Part shown: positions 23,281-35,118 of the stretch, piece by piece | Layout: the number at the start of each line of letters is the position of its first letter | Position numbering within the stretch: the stretch's first letter is position 1 | NCBI GenBank assembly: GCA_030068075.1 | Contig: CM057839.1 | Location: forward strand, 53,472,960-53,536,959 | Length of the DNA stretch: 64,000 nt | Direction of reading: 5' to 3' | From: Paguma larvata | Taxonomy: Eukaryota; Chordata; Mammalia; Carnivora; Viverridae | Made by a program: the position numbers and the translations under genes | Notes under the pieces: generated by a model | Told to the model about the DNA's origin: nothing | Databases searched by the model: none | What the model saw: the letters and a program-made list of their open reading frames with translations, nothing else

Positions 23281-26200
23281 CCCTCCTCTTTTCTCCTCAC
23301 CTCTCACCAGCTCTTCTCTTTCCCTTCCACTCACTTTTAGTTCCAGGACTGTCGTGGCCACTAAGTATGAGATGACAGATAAGTGACTTCATGCCTCTAG
23401 GACTCTATGTCGCCTTCTGTAAGAGGAGGGAGGGGGCAGAACCAGGCACTGTTTAGGGAACACCCCACCTCCCGGCTCCTGAGTACTGTGACGTAATCAT
23501 GTAACCTTGTAGGGGTCAGTAATGCCAGGATAGAAGAACCTTCTGAGCCATGCCCTCTGTCCCCAGCATCCACCCAGGACCAGTGTCCCAACCCTCATGT
23601 CCAGTTGGTCACCTAGTCCTCTCCATTCTACAGCCTTTTTGTCCTCAAACCCCACCTTACCCCTTTACCGTACCCTGCTGCTCTTGCAGGCCTCCGTTTT
23701 TCCCATGTGCAGTATCATAGGTGCTGCCTCAGTGACATCCTTTGCACACAAGCCCACCCTGCCTTCCGCACCGCCCCCAGGCCACCTGATTTGGTGGCAG
23801 AAGCTTCTGCAGGGACAGAAAGGTCTGGATTTGTGATCAGAATTAACTGATGTCAGTTGCTTCCTTCCACAAATCTTCTGTGTGGTTCTATCTTCAGGGC
23901 TCTGCTCAGACCTCAGGCTTTGCCATGTGAACTTTCCATGCAGACCCCCACCTCCTACCTCACACGGGACACATTTGGTTGGTGGGAGGGACTTCCCGTT
24001 TCCATTTCCCAACACCCTGCAAGTAGGCCTAGGTTTGTACCCACAATGCACTTTCTCACCCTTTGTCTGCGAAGACCTGATCCCTCCACTTGTGTTGCTG
24101 TTCCAAGTTCTTCCTGCTTCCTAGGGGACTGTCACGTATTACTCGATGATTGATAGGTGTGTGCAAATGTCTCCTCTTAAAATTTTCCCCTAGATCCCCG
24201 TTTCCCATCTCTTTTCTTTCTCTTATAACTGAGTTCCTTAAAATGCTGGTTCCACTCATTGACTTTCCTTCACCTCCCGCCCATCATCACTCCGGCCCCT
24301 GGCAGAAGTTTCTGCTCCTGCACACCTACCTGAAGCAGCCTACCCTTTACTTGCCCACCTCCGACTTCTGACATCTGACCTCCAAGGATGCGTTCTTGTT
24401 TCTAATCTGTCCTGGCATCAATCACTGTTCTGGATTTTCATGGCTCCAAGGCTCTCCTCTCACCTTCTGCCTCTCCTCTGTCTCCTCTGTGGGTGCTTCT
24501 TCTTCACCTCCCCTGCAGCCAGGGTTCCCCAGCCTCCCTTCTGGGCCTCTCCTCCTGGGCTAGGCTTTTCCTGAGTGGCAGGTCCACCCCGAGGCTTCGC
24601 CACGACTCACAGGAATGACTCAACTCGCTTTCCTCATCCGTGGTAGTCATAGCTGGCCAACTGCTCTAACAAACATTCCCCACGTGTCTGGGGCTTAGCT
24701 GCAGGTCAGGTTTACTCTTTAAAGCCTTCACAGTCTTTTCTGAGTTGGGAGGGAGTAGGAGGAGGAGGTACCTGGCTCTACACAGTCCTTTGGACAGCCT
24801 GGCTCCTTCGTTCGCAGTTCTGCCCACATGCCCAGCCCTCCCGCTCAGCTGAGCTCCTGGTGCCCACCGAGCAGGAGGTCCTGGGGCCAAGCCTGCACCT
24901 GGCACACCTGTCGGCCTGGCTCACATTCCACGGGCCAGGGAGGTTGGGGAAGCTGGGTGGCTGTGCTCTGGAGGAAGCGAAAGGCACAGGCCAGCCCTCC
25001 CTGGGGTCCCAGAGCTGCTGACTGGGAGAAATCCCTACTTGGGTACCTTACAGGTTCCTCACTCTGCATATTCCAAATGGAACGTATGGAAGGTCCGGGA
25101 AGGGGTCTACCTTTCTCGTCCTGGTGATAGCACCAGCACACACCCAATTACCTGAGCCAGGAGGATCCTGGCTCCCCCACCCCACCCTGACAAGTATGTA
25201 TTTCCCTGTGTTTCTTAGATTCCTCTCTCACACCTGATCTATTTGAATAGCTTGTTAATGGATTTCTCTGCACATGGTCTCATTGCTTTTTGCTTCTTCC
25301 TAAAATGGACTTCTCATTGTGCTGCCTCCCTTCAACACCTTAGGGTGCTTCCAGGGCCCTTTAGGCCGGAGCCCATTCTCTCTTGCCTTAAACCACTCCA
25401 GCCTGCACCCCAGCTGGAGGAAACCGGCCATTCCTCTCCACAAGTCCATAGGATGCCTACAACAATGCCCTTCTCCCCCTCCTAGCCATCTCCAGTTTAT
25501 TCTAGAAGGCACAACCCAAGTTCACTTTTCTGGGGAGACTTCTAGGACCTCCCCAGAGAAAGTTGACATCTACTAAGATGTGGATTACAGTTGGTCATTT
25601 TCCAGAATGGTCTCACCATATGGACCAGCTGAATACGCCAAGGAACGTGCCCTTCATCTACGGTATTAGCAAAATGTTCACACACTAATGACTCAATTTG
25701 AAGCTATGGAGGGTTAGCTCTAGTTCTTTCTCTAGTACTCCTATTGGACTTTGGGAAGTCAAAGTATGCAACAGTAATTATTTCTTCTGAAATTCAAAGG
25801 AGGCAACAATAACTCCTGCGAACAAAAAAAAAGAAACAGACTCCCAAGCTATTGACAAGAAAACAGAGAAAGGAACTGTGTACATTAGGGATCCTCTACT
25901 TTGCAAGCCACAGAAAACCCAACTTCAGCTGGCTCCAGAGAAAGTTACAATGTCTGGGAGTATTTCAGACTCAGATGAATGATGTCACAAAGATCCACAT
26001 CGCGGCCCAGCGTTCTTTAATGGATCTACATAATGGCTTCCTTCAGGACCCCCAAGCTCTTTGCTCATAGCTGTGCACTTTTGAGAGTTTCATTTTCAAA
26101 CTGCTAATCCCAGTAGGGAGAGAGAGCGAGAAAGTCTGGGACAAGTTTCTGAGCCCTTTGTGGGCTAAAGTTTACACTAACTAGACCAGGTTGGGTCACC

Positions 26201-26470
26201 AGGGCTGGGGGTGGGGGCAGATGTCAAGCAAAGCCATTTCTGTACCCACATCAGGGTTTCCCAAGGGAAGGAGGGAGAATGAATGCTGGACAGCTGATAG
26301 CAAATGGTATTACAACACTTCTTCCCAAGCAAGCATGAAAGCAGACAAAGATGTCCTTTCTTAGGCAGGGTCTCTTCCCTCCCTCAGTGACCCACTTCCC
26401 AGACAGATTTAATTCTTTCCTCCCTATGTTCCATGACACCTCAGCGTATGGTGTTTTTGAAGGAGATAGT
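23281..26470. other. Intergenic, pyrimidine-rich, possibly L2-derived in part
   Basis: 24240-24560 ('cctccaaggatgcgttcttg', 'tctgcctctcctctgtctcc') has the flavour of forward L2 body. The rest shows nothing I can name. Confidence 0.35.
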
Positions 26471-26492
26471 CTTTTGCATTATAATAATTCTT

Positions 26493-26681
26493 TAATTTTC
26501 TTAACATTTATTTTTGAGAGACAGAGACAACGTGCAAGCGGGGAAGGTGCAGAGAGAGAGGGAGACACAGAATCCAAAGCTCTCAGCTCAGAGCCCAGCA
26601 CGAGGCTCGAACCCACGGACCTCAAGATCATGACATGAACCGAAGTCGGATGCTTAACCGACTGAGCCACCCAGGCGCCCC
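26493..26681 (-). mobile_element. Feline tRNA-Lys SINE, minus orientation
   Basis: The tRNA head (GGGGCGCCTGGGTGGCTCAG in reverse) ends at 26681. The perfect 18-bp duplication TGCATTATAATAATTCTT lies at 26475-26492 and 26683-26700. Confidence 0.95.
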
Positions 26682-27284
26682 ATGCATTATAATAATTCTT
26701 AACATATCTATCTTTGCCACTGGACTGGGCTCCTTAAAAGCAGAAGTGAAGAGTTTTCATTCTTGTACCCACAGAACCTAGCAGGGACTCCCTAAGCTTG
26801 GCACTTTGTGGGTGCTCAATAAATGAGGTGGCTTTTATCAACGAATGAATAGTAGCATCCTCTATAGGAGTATTTCATCCTCCAGGGCTGGCTTTTCTGG
26901 GTCAAGTGGCCATGATATTGGAGTGAGAAAGGGAGCTGTCTGGTCTATGCCATGGATCTGTCTGCTGCCATGCTGGACAGGGAGAAAGGGTGGGGTGCTT
27001 GCCTCTGTGCCCTACATTCACCTGTGGATCCTCTGACTCAATCCATACCTGCTCTTACCTTTGGGGCATCTTCAAGGACATAGAATTATATTGGGCCCTG
27101 CTGGCTGAGCAGCTTGATGGACAGGGAAAAGTGTTGTGTACTGCTATTTTCTGGAGGGGATGGGATCCACACGCCAACCCTCACCTATACTGCCACATGC
27201 ACCCTTCTTTAAGGCACACACTGAGGGAGAGACAGAATGCCAGACATGCTCCCCCGGATAGGGCTGCTTGGCTTTGGAAGTGTC

Positions 27285-27515
27285 CAAAATGGTGGCCAAG
27301 AGCACGGACACTTGCGTCAGACACTCCTGGTTTGCAGAGCACTCATCAGCTCTTTACACTCGACATGAGAAGTTACGTATTCTCTCTTCTTCTGTACTCG
27401 GGGATGATAACTTCTTCACAGAGTGTGAAGAATAAATGAGATGCTGGATTACAAGTGCTTAGACCACAGTGAGTGCCCAAACAAAAAGTAGGTAATAATA
27501 ATAAGAAATGTGTTC
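27285..27515 (+). repeat. MIR SINE relic, plus orientation
   Basis: 'agagcacggacacttgcgtc', 'tgaagaataaatgagatgct' and 'tagaccacagtgagtgccca' followed by AATAATAATAA fit MIR in forward order. Confidence 0.75.
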
Positions 27516-27734
27516 CATTTTTCTTTCCCCAGAAGGAGATTTTAGGTCTTCATGCTGTGGCACAGTTCAACCATTTCACATCCGTGAAGGAAAAAACGTT
27601 AACTGCTCATTTTCAGCAGCATAGATCCATGAAGCAAAATAAAACCCAGTAGATAATACAACACGTTCTAGTTGTTTTCTTCTTCAGGGATCTAAATCAT
27701 GAGCATTTTACAAACGAGTTTAAAATGAATTAAA

Positions 27735-27920
27735 CCACAGAATATTATGAATCGGTGTTATAGTGTGGCTTTGGGACCCAGCCTCCGATGCCTGCCTGAG
27801 CCGGTATGAAACCAGATGAGGGAGGCTCACTGGCAGCCGACAGTGTGGGGCCATCAAAAGTGTGGCAGTCTGGAAGCCTGCTACCACTCAGCAGGTGCTG
27901 ATTATTGTCATGGAGGACAT
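27735..27920 (+). repeat. Possible MIR relic
   Basis: 'ttatagtgtggctttgggac' and 'cagcaggtgctgattattgt' resemble the two ends of a forward MIR, with an unmatched middle. Confidence 0.45.
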
Positions 27921-28386
27921 ACACTCAAGGTTGACAGAACTTGGAAAAATACCCCGGTTCAGAAGGGATGTCACTGACTCACTTTTTTTTTTTTATGTTG
28001 TTTTTCAAATGCTGTGTAAAACCATAGCTGAAAGCCAGCTCTGGTCACAAGACTTGACACAGCCCAAGGATTGTGACCTCTGACCTAACAGACTCCTGGG
28101 CAGACAGAGGTGCTTCTCAAAATGGGTTACACCTTACAAGCTCAGCAGGCCAGCTGTCACTGCATAGAAGCATTTTTCAAAAACTCTTAGGAAGAGAATT
28201 TATTCCTATCACAGGGGAAGGCAACTGCTTTCAATGATAAGATCAACAAGTTATTTTTGCTCATATGCTGCTTTACAGCTCCTTCAGAGGCCACCTCAAG
28301 GTTTACCCCTTCCTGGAACCCTTCTGTGATTTATTCTCATCTAACACTATTTACTGCTTCTTGGCTCTTGAATGCCCATTCGCTTT

Positions 28387-30006
28387 TTGTTTTTGTTTTT
28401 GTTTTTAGTTTTTAGGTTATTTTGTTGCACCAGTGTTTTTAAAAATTTTAGTTCTAATATAATTCACATATAGTATGATATTAGTTTCAGTTGTACGATA
28501 AAGTGACTCAACAATTCTATTATGTTACCCGGTGCTCATCACAACAAGTGCACCCTTATTCCCTTCACTTATTTCACCCCCGCCCCCACCCCTGCTCCCC
28601 TCTGGTAACCACCAGTTCTCTTTATTTAACAGTCTGGTTTTTTGTTTGTCTCTTTTTCTCTTTGTTCGTTTGTTTTGTTTCTTAAATTCAACCTATGAGT
28701 GAAATCATATGGTATTTGTCCTTCTCTGACTGAATGACTTCACTTAGCATTATGCTCTCTAGATCCATCCAGGTTGTTGCAAATGGCAAGATCTCACTCT
28801 TTTTATGGCTGGGTAATATTCCACTGTGTATATATACACCACATCTTCTTTATTCATTCATTAATTGGTGCACACTTGGGCTGCTTCCATATCTTGGCTA
28901 TTGTAAATAATGCTACTACAAACACAGGGGTGCATATATCTTTTCGAGTTAGAATTTTTGTACTCTTCGGGTAAATATATTCAGTAGTGGAAGCACTGGA
29001 TCATATGGTAGTTCTAGTTTTAATTTTTTGAGGAACCACCATACTGTTTTCCACAGTGGCTGCACCGGTTTGCATTCCTACCGGCAGTAAACAAGGGTTC
29101 CTTTTTCTCCACGTGCTTGCCAACATGTGTTGTTTCTTGAGTTTTTTATTTTAGCCATTCTCACAGGTGTGAGGTGATACCTCACTGTATTGATTGTGGT
29201 TTTGATTTGTATTTTCCTGATGATGAGTGATGTTGAGCATCTTTTCATGTGTCGGTTGGCCATCTGGATATCTTCTTTGGAGAAGTGTCTGTTCATGTCT
29301 TCTGCCCATTTTTTAATTGGATTATTTGGTTTTTTGGTGTTGAATGGTGTAAGTTCTTTATGTATTTTGGATACTAACCCTTTATCAGATATGTCATTTG
29401 CAAATAGCTTCTCCCATTCAGTAGGTTGTCTTTTAGTTTTTTAGTTGTTTCCTTCCCTGTGCAGAAGCTTTTTATTTTTGTGTAGTCCTAATAGTTTATT
29501 TTTACCTTTATTTCCCTTGCCTCAGGAGACATATCTGGAAAGATGTTGCTATGGCCAATGTCAAAAAAATTATTATCTGTGCTCTTTTCTAGCCTTTTTA
29601 TGGTTTCAGATCTCACATTTAGGTCTTTATTCCATTTTGAGTTTATTTCTGTGTATGGTGTAAGAAAGTGGTCCGGCTTCATTCTTTCGCAGGTAGCTGT
29701 CCTATTTTCCCAACATCGTTTGCTAACGAGACTGTCTTTTTTCCGTTGCATATTCTTTCCTCCTTTATTGACAAGTAATCGGCCATATATTGGAGGGTTA
29801 TTTCTGGACTCTCTATTATGTTCCATTTATCTATGTGTCTGTTTTGGTGCCAGAACCCTACTGGTTGGATTACCACAGCTTTGTAGTGTATCTTGAAATC
29901 TGGGATTGTGATACCTCTAGTTTTGTTCTTTTTCAAGACTGCTTTGGCTATTCAGGGTCTTTGGTGGTTCCACACAAATTTGAGGATTACTCGTTCTAGT
30001 TCTGTT
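28387..30006 (-). mobile_element. 5'-truncated older LINE-1
   Basis: The reverse complement gives about 1.6 kb of L1 3' sequence: the ORF2 carboxyl half in broken frames (29936-29488, 29296-29078) and the 3' UTR, ending in a tail seen as TTTTTGTTTTTG repeats at 28384-28409. Imperfect target duplications are visible, GCCCATTCGCTTT at 28374-28386 and GCCCACTGCTTT at 30007-30018. Divergence of the duplication agrees with an older age than the 8.6-16.2 kb copy. Confidence 0.85.
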
Positions 30007-30044
30007 GCCCACTGCTTTGTCACTGCATCAGACAGTCTGTGTGT

Positions 30045-30440
30045 TTGTGCACCAGCTAAGGTAATGAACTAAAAAGCATATGTCTGAAACATAAATAGAA
30101 ATTTATTTCTTGCTATCTTGTAACAGTCCTGAGTAGTTCCAGGTTGTGGGGTAGGGAGGCAGAAGAAGGGCTTTGCTCCACTCAGTCACTCGGGGACCCA
30201 GGCTGTTAAAGCTGTGCCATCTCCAACCGGTTGCCTGAGGGGGAAAGAGCATGGAGGCTTGCCCATGGGAAGTCTTATAATCAGGCCTGGAAATGACAAG
30301 ACAGCATTTCTGTCCACGTTCTTAAGTTTGGCTCAGATTCCATCAAAAGGAATTTCCCAGCTGCAAGAGAATCTGGGAAATGCAGTTTGTGCATCCAGGA
30401 AGAGGAAGAGATTTTTTGGTAAACACCTACCATCCTGTGT
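30045..30440 (+). repeat. Unnamed interspersed repeat, copy A
   Basis: Shares its start ('gcaccagctaaggtaatgaa'), middle and end ('ctgggaaatgcagtttgtgc', then 'ccaggaagaggaag') with the sequence at 31645-32060. I recognise the style of an old mammalian interspersed repeat but cannot name the family. Confidence 0.5.
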
Positions 30441-31644
30441 CCCAACCCTTCCCTTTAGATGAGAATATGTACATCACCTTCTTGCCCTCTCAGAACACAT
30501 TCGCCCTCCCAGGGTGCAGCAGCCCCAAATCCCATCCAACTCAAACTCCAAGATCTCTGGGTGAGGCACAGGTCTGGGTGTGGCTCCTCAAGGCCTGGAA
30601 CTTAGAGGCAAATTGATCTTCCCTCTATGGACAGTGCAAAATGGGGTAGGCGGGGCACCGGATCTGCCATAATACTCCCCCTGGAAGCCTGCCCAGTTCT
30701 CAGCAGTTAGGGGATCCTGCTCGTCAGGCATTGAGAAGACCCCTTTACCCTCATGGTGAGAGAAGTTCCCTAATTAGACCCCGATTCTGCCTTCTGGGAA
30801 AAATCCCTGGCCCATCACTCTCCAAAGTTGCAGTCCACTTCTTCCGAGAGGTTTTCCTATCCAGTACCCTGCATGCTACCTGTAAGCTGGTGTTGGGGAG
30901 AGTGCTTTTCTGGGGAGCTATACAGCTTCAGCCGTCTGCCCCACCCTCTCCTGGCTCTTGCAAGTCCAGGGGCCTGAAGTTTACCTGAGAGTTCCAACAA
31001 TGCTTTGTTGTTGTTGGTTAACTCTGGGCTGGCTTCTGGGAAGAAAAAGTCCCTCAAAAACTTAGTAGGCTTCCGCCCCGTTTGTATCTGATCAGTTCAG
31101 TGTGTCAGCAGCAAGACCTAAAATATTTTTTCTGGACGAGATTGTGTTATGTTTTAATGATTTGTCTCGCCCACCGTTATTGGCTGACAGCACATCTGAA
31201 ACCAAAAGTGTATTAGGGGAGTCCATGCCATCTTTGCTGAAGGGGTGAAGCGCCTTGTTTAACTGAAAAGCCTTAATGGGATCAAGAAGCTTTTCCTATG
31301 CTAGACAACCCCAAATTTCTGCACCTTTTATTCTCTTTCCTTTCTACTTACAAACTGGGCTAATGCTTTCCTGAGCTTACTTCTTTCTTGAAAGCCTTTG
31401 CCAAACCCAGTGGAGAGCCTCAAGTCACGCCCCAAATTGGCTCCCCAGAGTTCCATGCTCATCAGCCACTTGGGTGGCTTTCTAAGTAACCACAGGCAAA
31501 AGTTTTGCAAAATGTTTTACTGCTTCACAGTATAAGTCTCAACCCCTCAAGCCTCCAATAGTCTCCATGTCACCTGCCACCCAACTGTGTCGACGCCACA
31601 TATTTTAGGGTTTTTGACAGCATCCTCCCACTTGGGCGGGCACA

Positions 31645-32060
31645 CTGTGCATTAGTTAAGGTCAGTCACTGAAGCAAGCAGAATCTAAAATGTCCCATGG
31701 CTGAAACAGTCCTGCTCATGTAACTGTGCTGGCAGGTTCCAGATTAGAGGGGTGCACACTCCACAGTCAGTCAGGGACGCAGGCCACAGAGGTTCCGTCA
31801 CGTCCAGGGCACCAGGTCTTCTATATTGGGTCAGCAGAAGGGGAAAGCAGCACAGCAGGTTGCTGAGAATGGTTTTCTTAGAGCCAAGTCGGAAAGTGTT
31901 GGGTCACTTCACTTCTAGCCCATTGACTAAATTTGTATCCTGTGGTCACATCTAACTAACTTCAAGGAGGTGGGAGATGTAATTTAGCCATGTGCCCAAG
32001 TAGAGGAGGAAATGGGATCTGGGGCAACCAGCTTGTCCCCGTTTGCCCGGGACTTCCCTA
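31645..32060 (+). repeat. Unnamed interspersed repeat, copy B
   Basis: Related to 30045-30440: 'gtgcattagttaaggtcagt' at the start and 'gtgggagatgtaatttagcc' then 'gtgcccaagtagaggaggaa' at the end. Diverged and of similar length. Confidence 0.5.
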
Positions 32061-32893
32061 GTGTTAGCACTGAAAGTCCCACTTCCTGGGGACACCCGCA
32101 AGCCCGGGGAAACCGGTACTGTTGGTCACCCTAACACCTCCATCATATCTCCTCTCTCCTTAAGGAGAAAAAGTCTCCTGTTTGCCTGACCCGCTGGTCT
32201 GCAGTGACTACAAACTATATATCGGGGCGTGAACTCGATGTACTCGAGACAACAGGAAAGATTATTTTAATTGAAATATATGTCCTTCCTGGAAGTTTGG
32301 AGCATGTGTGGCATAACCTAGTAGCACACACATCTGCAAACACTCTCTTTGCCTCTTGATGAGTCAGTTATAAAATGTTAGTGGAGGGAGTTATATTACC
32401 AAAAGCAAGTGCAACTGATTTAACAAGAGTTCTTAGAAACATTTTCGCCAAGAGGCTCATCTGAGATGGAATACAAAAGGAATTATTCAGGCGTTATAAT
32501 GCCTAAGGCAAATTTCATCAGAAAACAAGGTACCTCATTTATTTTAAAAGAAGCTAGCGGGCTTCTTGAAGTCCTTGGAGGCAAGGACTGTGGCTTGCTC
32601 ACTATCCTATCTCTGACGAGTCAAAGGTCTTCAATGAATGTTCTCTGAATAAATGTACACAGAGTTTACCAGATATCCTGTGCTCAGTTTCTCTAATCAA
32701 AAAGGAGAGGTTTTTTGTTTTGTGCTAAAGGATGAGCCGCCATTTAGGACAGGAGTCCGGGTCTTGAGACAGATACAGGAAGGGAGCCAAATCAGTACAG
32801 TAGGCGTGCTTTTGTTTGTTCCACAGGGCCCAAGAGTCAGGAATTTTCAAACAAAGCCTGGATTTTAGCGTCTTGTAGAATTGGGAAACTTGG

Positions 32894-33117
32894 GGGCGCC
32901 TGGGTGGCTCAGTCGGTAAAGCGGCCGACTTCGGCTCAGGTCATGATCTCGCCGTCTGTGAGTTCCAGCCCCGCGTCGGGCTCTGTGCTGACAGCGCAGA
33001 GCCTGGAGCCTGCTTTGGATTCTGTGTCTCCCTCTCTCTGCCCTACTCCTGCTCACGCTCTGTCTCTATGTCTCAAAAATAAATAAACGTTAAAGAAAAA
33101 AAAGAAAAAAAAAAGAT
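32894..33117 (+). mobile_element. Feline tRNA-Lys SINE, young-looking
   Basis: Complete, CpG-rich head and body with a long A-rich tail. A perfect 13-bp duplication, TTGGGAAACTTGG, lies at 32881-32893 and 33118-33130. CpG retention suggests recent insertion. Confidence 0.95.
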
Positions 33118-33284
33118 TTGGGAAACTTGGCAACACAGTGTGTGAATCCCCACATAGCAACAACTGGATGGAGCTAAGGAGCAGCTGACCCCGTTAGATG
33201 GAGCATATACGGGCCATGTCAGTGGCCATGTCAGTATTGCTTCCGATTGTCTTACCCTCACCTCAGTCAAGAAATTTGCATTGC

Positions 33285-33494
33285 GGGGCACCTGGGTGGC
33301 TCAGAGGTTAAGCTTCTTACCTCAGCTCAGGTCATCATCTCACAGCTCTTGAGTTCGAGCCCTGTATCGGGCTCTGTGCTGACAGCTCAGAGCCTGGAGC
33401 CTGCTTTGGACTCTGTGTCCCCTCTCTCTCTCTGCCCCTCCCCCACTTGTGGTCTCTCAAAAATAAACTTTAAAAAAAATTTTTTTTAAAAAAG
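33285..33494 (+). mobile_element. Feline tRNA-Lys SINE
   Basis: It starts GGGGCACCTGGGTGGCTCAG and has the CTCTGTGCTGACAGCTCAGA block, a CT-rich stretch and an A/T-rich tail. It lies 155 bases after the previous copy in the same orientation. Confidence 0.92.
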
Positions 33495-33714
33495 GAAAGT
33501 TCCGTCATACCCTATAGACATCTGACTCTAAAACACCTGAATTGAAGCACAGATTTATATTGTAATATTATAGTAACTTTGCACATTAAAAATGGCCACT
33601 GAACCTTCCAGTTGCTATTGATAAAAGCCTGATGACTAATCCGAGTGACTTCGGGCCTGACTGGCATTCCAGAGCACTGTTTCACATTGGGTTTTTTCCA
33701 TAAGAAAACTAATA

Positions 33715-33845
33715 ATTTTTTATATATTGTATAGATAATTATATAAATATTTAAAATTATATATTACATAAATATATAAAATCATATAAATATGTAAGAT
33801 TATATCAATTATGTTTTATATATAAATTATATAAAATATGCATTT
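33715..33845. repeat. AT-only-like tract
   Basis: About 130 bases with very few G or C, made of overlapping ATATAAATA-type words. Could be an old satellite-like expansion or a flexible DNA element. Confidence 0.7.
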
Positions 33846-34003
33846 TATCTATGTCTCCCACCTGTATGTTATTTACTTCCACCAATATTACTGAACATGA
33901 AAACTTCTCAACCAATCCTTTCTCTAATTCACATAAATGAAACAGCTGCCTTTATTTCTGAGATAAAGAAGAAATGGTATATTTGTGACCATATTCTAAA
34001 TGG

Positions 34004-34122
34004 TTTTTTTTTTTTTTAAGATTTTATTTTTAAAGTAGTCTCCATACCCAACGTGGGGCTCGAACTCACAACCTGGAGATCAAGTCACATGCTCCACTGA
34101 CTGAGCCAGCCAGGTGCTGCCT
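34004..34122 (-). mobile_element. Older carnivore tRNA-Lys SINE, short, minus orientation
   Basis: Poly(T) from 34004, then 'aagattttatttttaaagta' and a decayed tRNA head at 34060-34120 ('gggctcgaactcacaacctg', 'actgagccagccaggtgc'). This is the shorter form shared by carnivores. Confidence 0.85.
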
Positions 34123-34294
34123 CAATGGCATTTTTTTTGTGTGTGTTTCTGTAATAAAATTTTAACAGTCACCACTATTATAAAATGCTAAGTCAAAAGC
34201 TATTAGAAAATAAAACTGCCACAGCTTTATTCCTACAAAAAGTACAAAGTTAAATGTATAAACAAAAGAATGAGTGACTCAAAAATAATGGAAA

Positions 34295-34480
34295 GGCTAA
34301 CATTCCTTGAACAGCTTGCTCTGATTCCACCCCTGTGCGTACTGCTTTCCAGCACTATCCTGACAAAACCCCTGTGGAGATAACGTGTCCCATTTCGAGC
34401 ACGAGGAAGCAGAGACCAGCTAGTAAAATACTCTGCCCAAGGTCACTTAGCCAGTAACCAGTGGAGCGACGACTAAAACC
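34295..34480 (-). repeat. MIR SINE relic, minus orientation
   Basis: 'ctctgcccaaggtcacttag' and a preceding 'gcacgaggaagcagagacc' mark the MIR core. Confidence 0.75.
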
Positions 34481-34970
34481 AAATCAATTTTAGCCTAAGA
34501 AGTTAAATGAACAAACAGAACCAGCTTACTCCCCCGTCCTCCCAACCAAAGTTAGAAGAATAAAAGTCGTCTTAAAAGGCAGAGGATTGTAGCTTATGGC
34601 AGGACCGAGCCTTCTGACCTGATCCAACTCCTTATTTTAGGGGTGCGAAAGCTGCTCTGAGAGGCTCCATTTCTTGTCCAAAGACTGGTGACTGCACAGC
34701 TTGGTGTCCTTCTCCTCACTCCCGCAGAGGAAGCTTCCCGCACGATCTACTTCCAAGTGCCACGGGCGGGCACACTTCTCCACGCTGAGCCAGTTTATCT
34801 GAGGTGAGCAAGCATCATTTTCTCTGCCTCTCCTTTCGAATCCTTACGCCGTTGATGCTGGTGGGACTGGATCTGCAGTTGTTGGCTCAAAGCAGGTGTT
34901 GTCAGGCTCCTAGGAGCTTCGACTGCTTCTTTTACATACAGCAAGGTGAGTGGTGTCTATTGAAATAAAT

Positions 34971-35118
34971 TTTCTTTTTTTTTAATGTCTATTTTTTGAG
35001 AGAGATAGACAGAGGCTCTCAAGCGGGCTCTGTGCTGACAGCAAAGAGCCTGATCCGGGGCTCAAACTCATGAACTGTGAGATCCTGACCTGAGCCCAAC
35101 TCAGACACTTAACTGAGG
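34971..35118 (-). mobile_element. Feline tRNA-Lys SINE, partial, minus orientation
   Basis: A T-rich start, the 'attttttgagagagatagac' tail part and 'gggctctgtgctgacagc', but the head breaks off around 35118. Confidence 0.85.
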
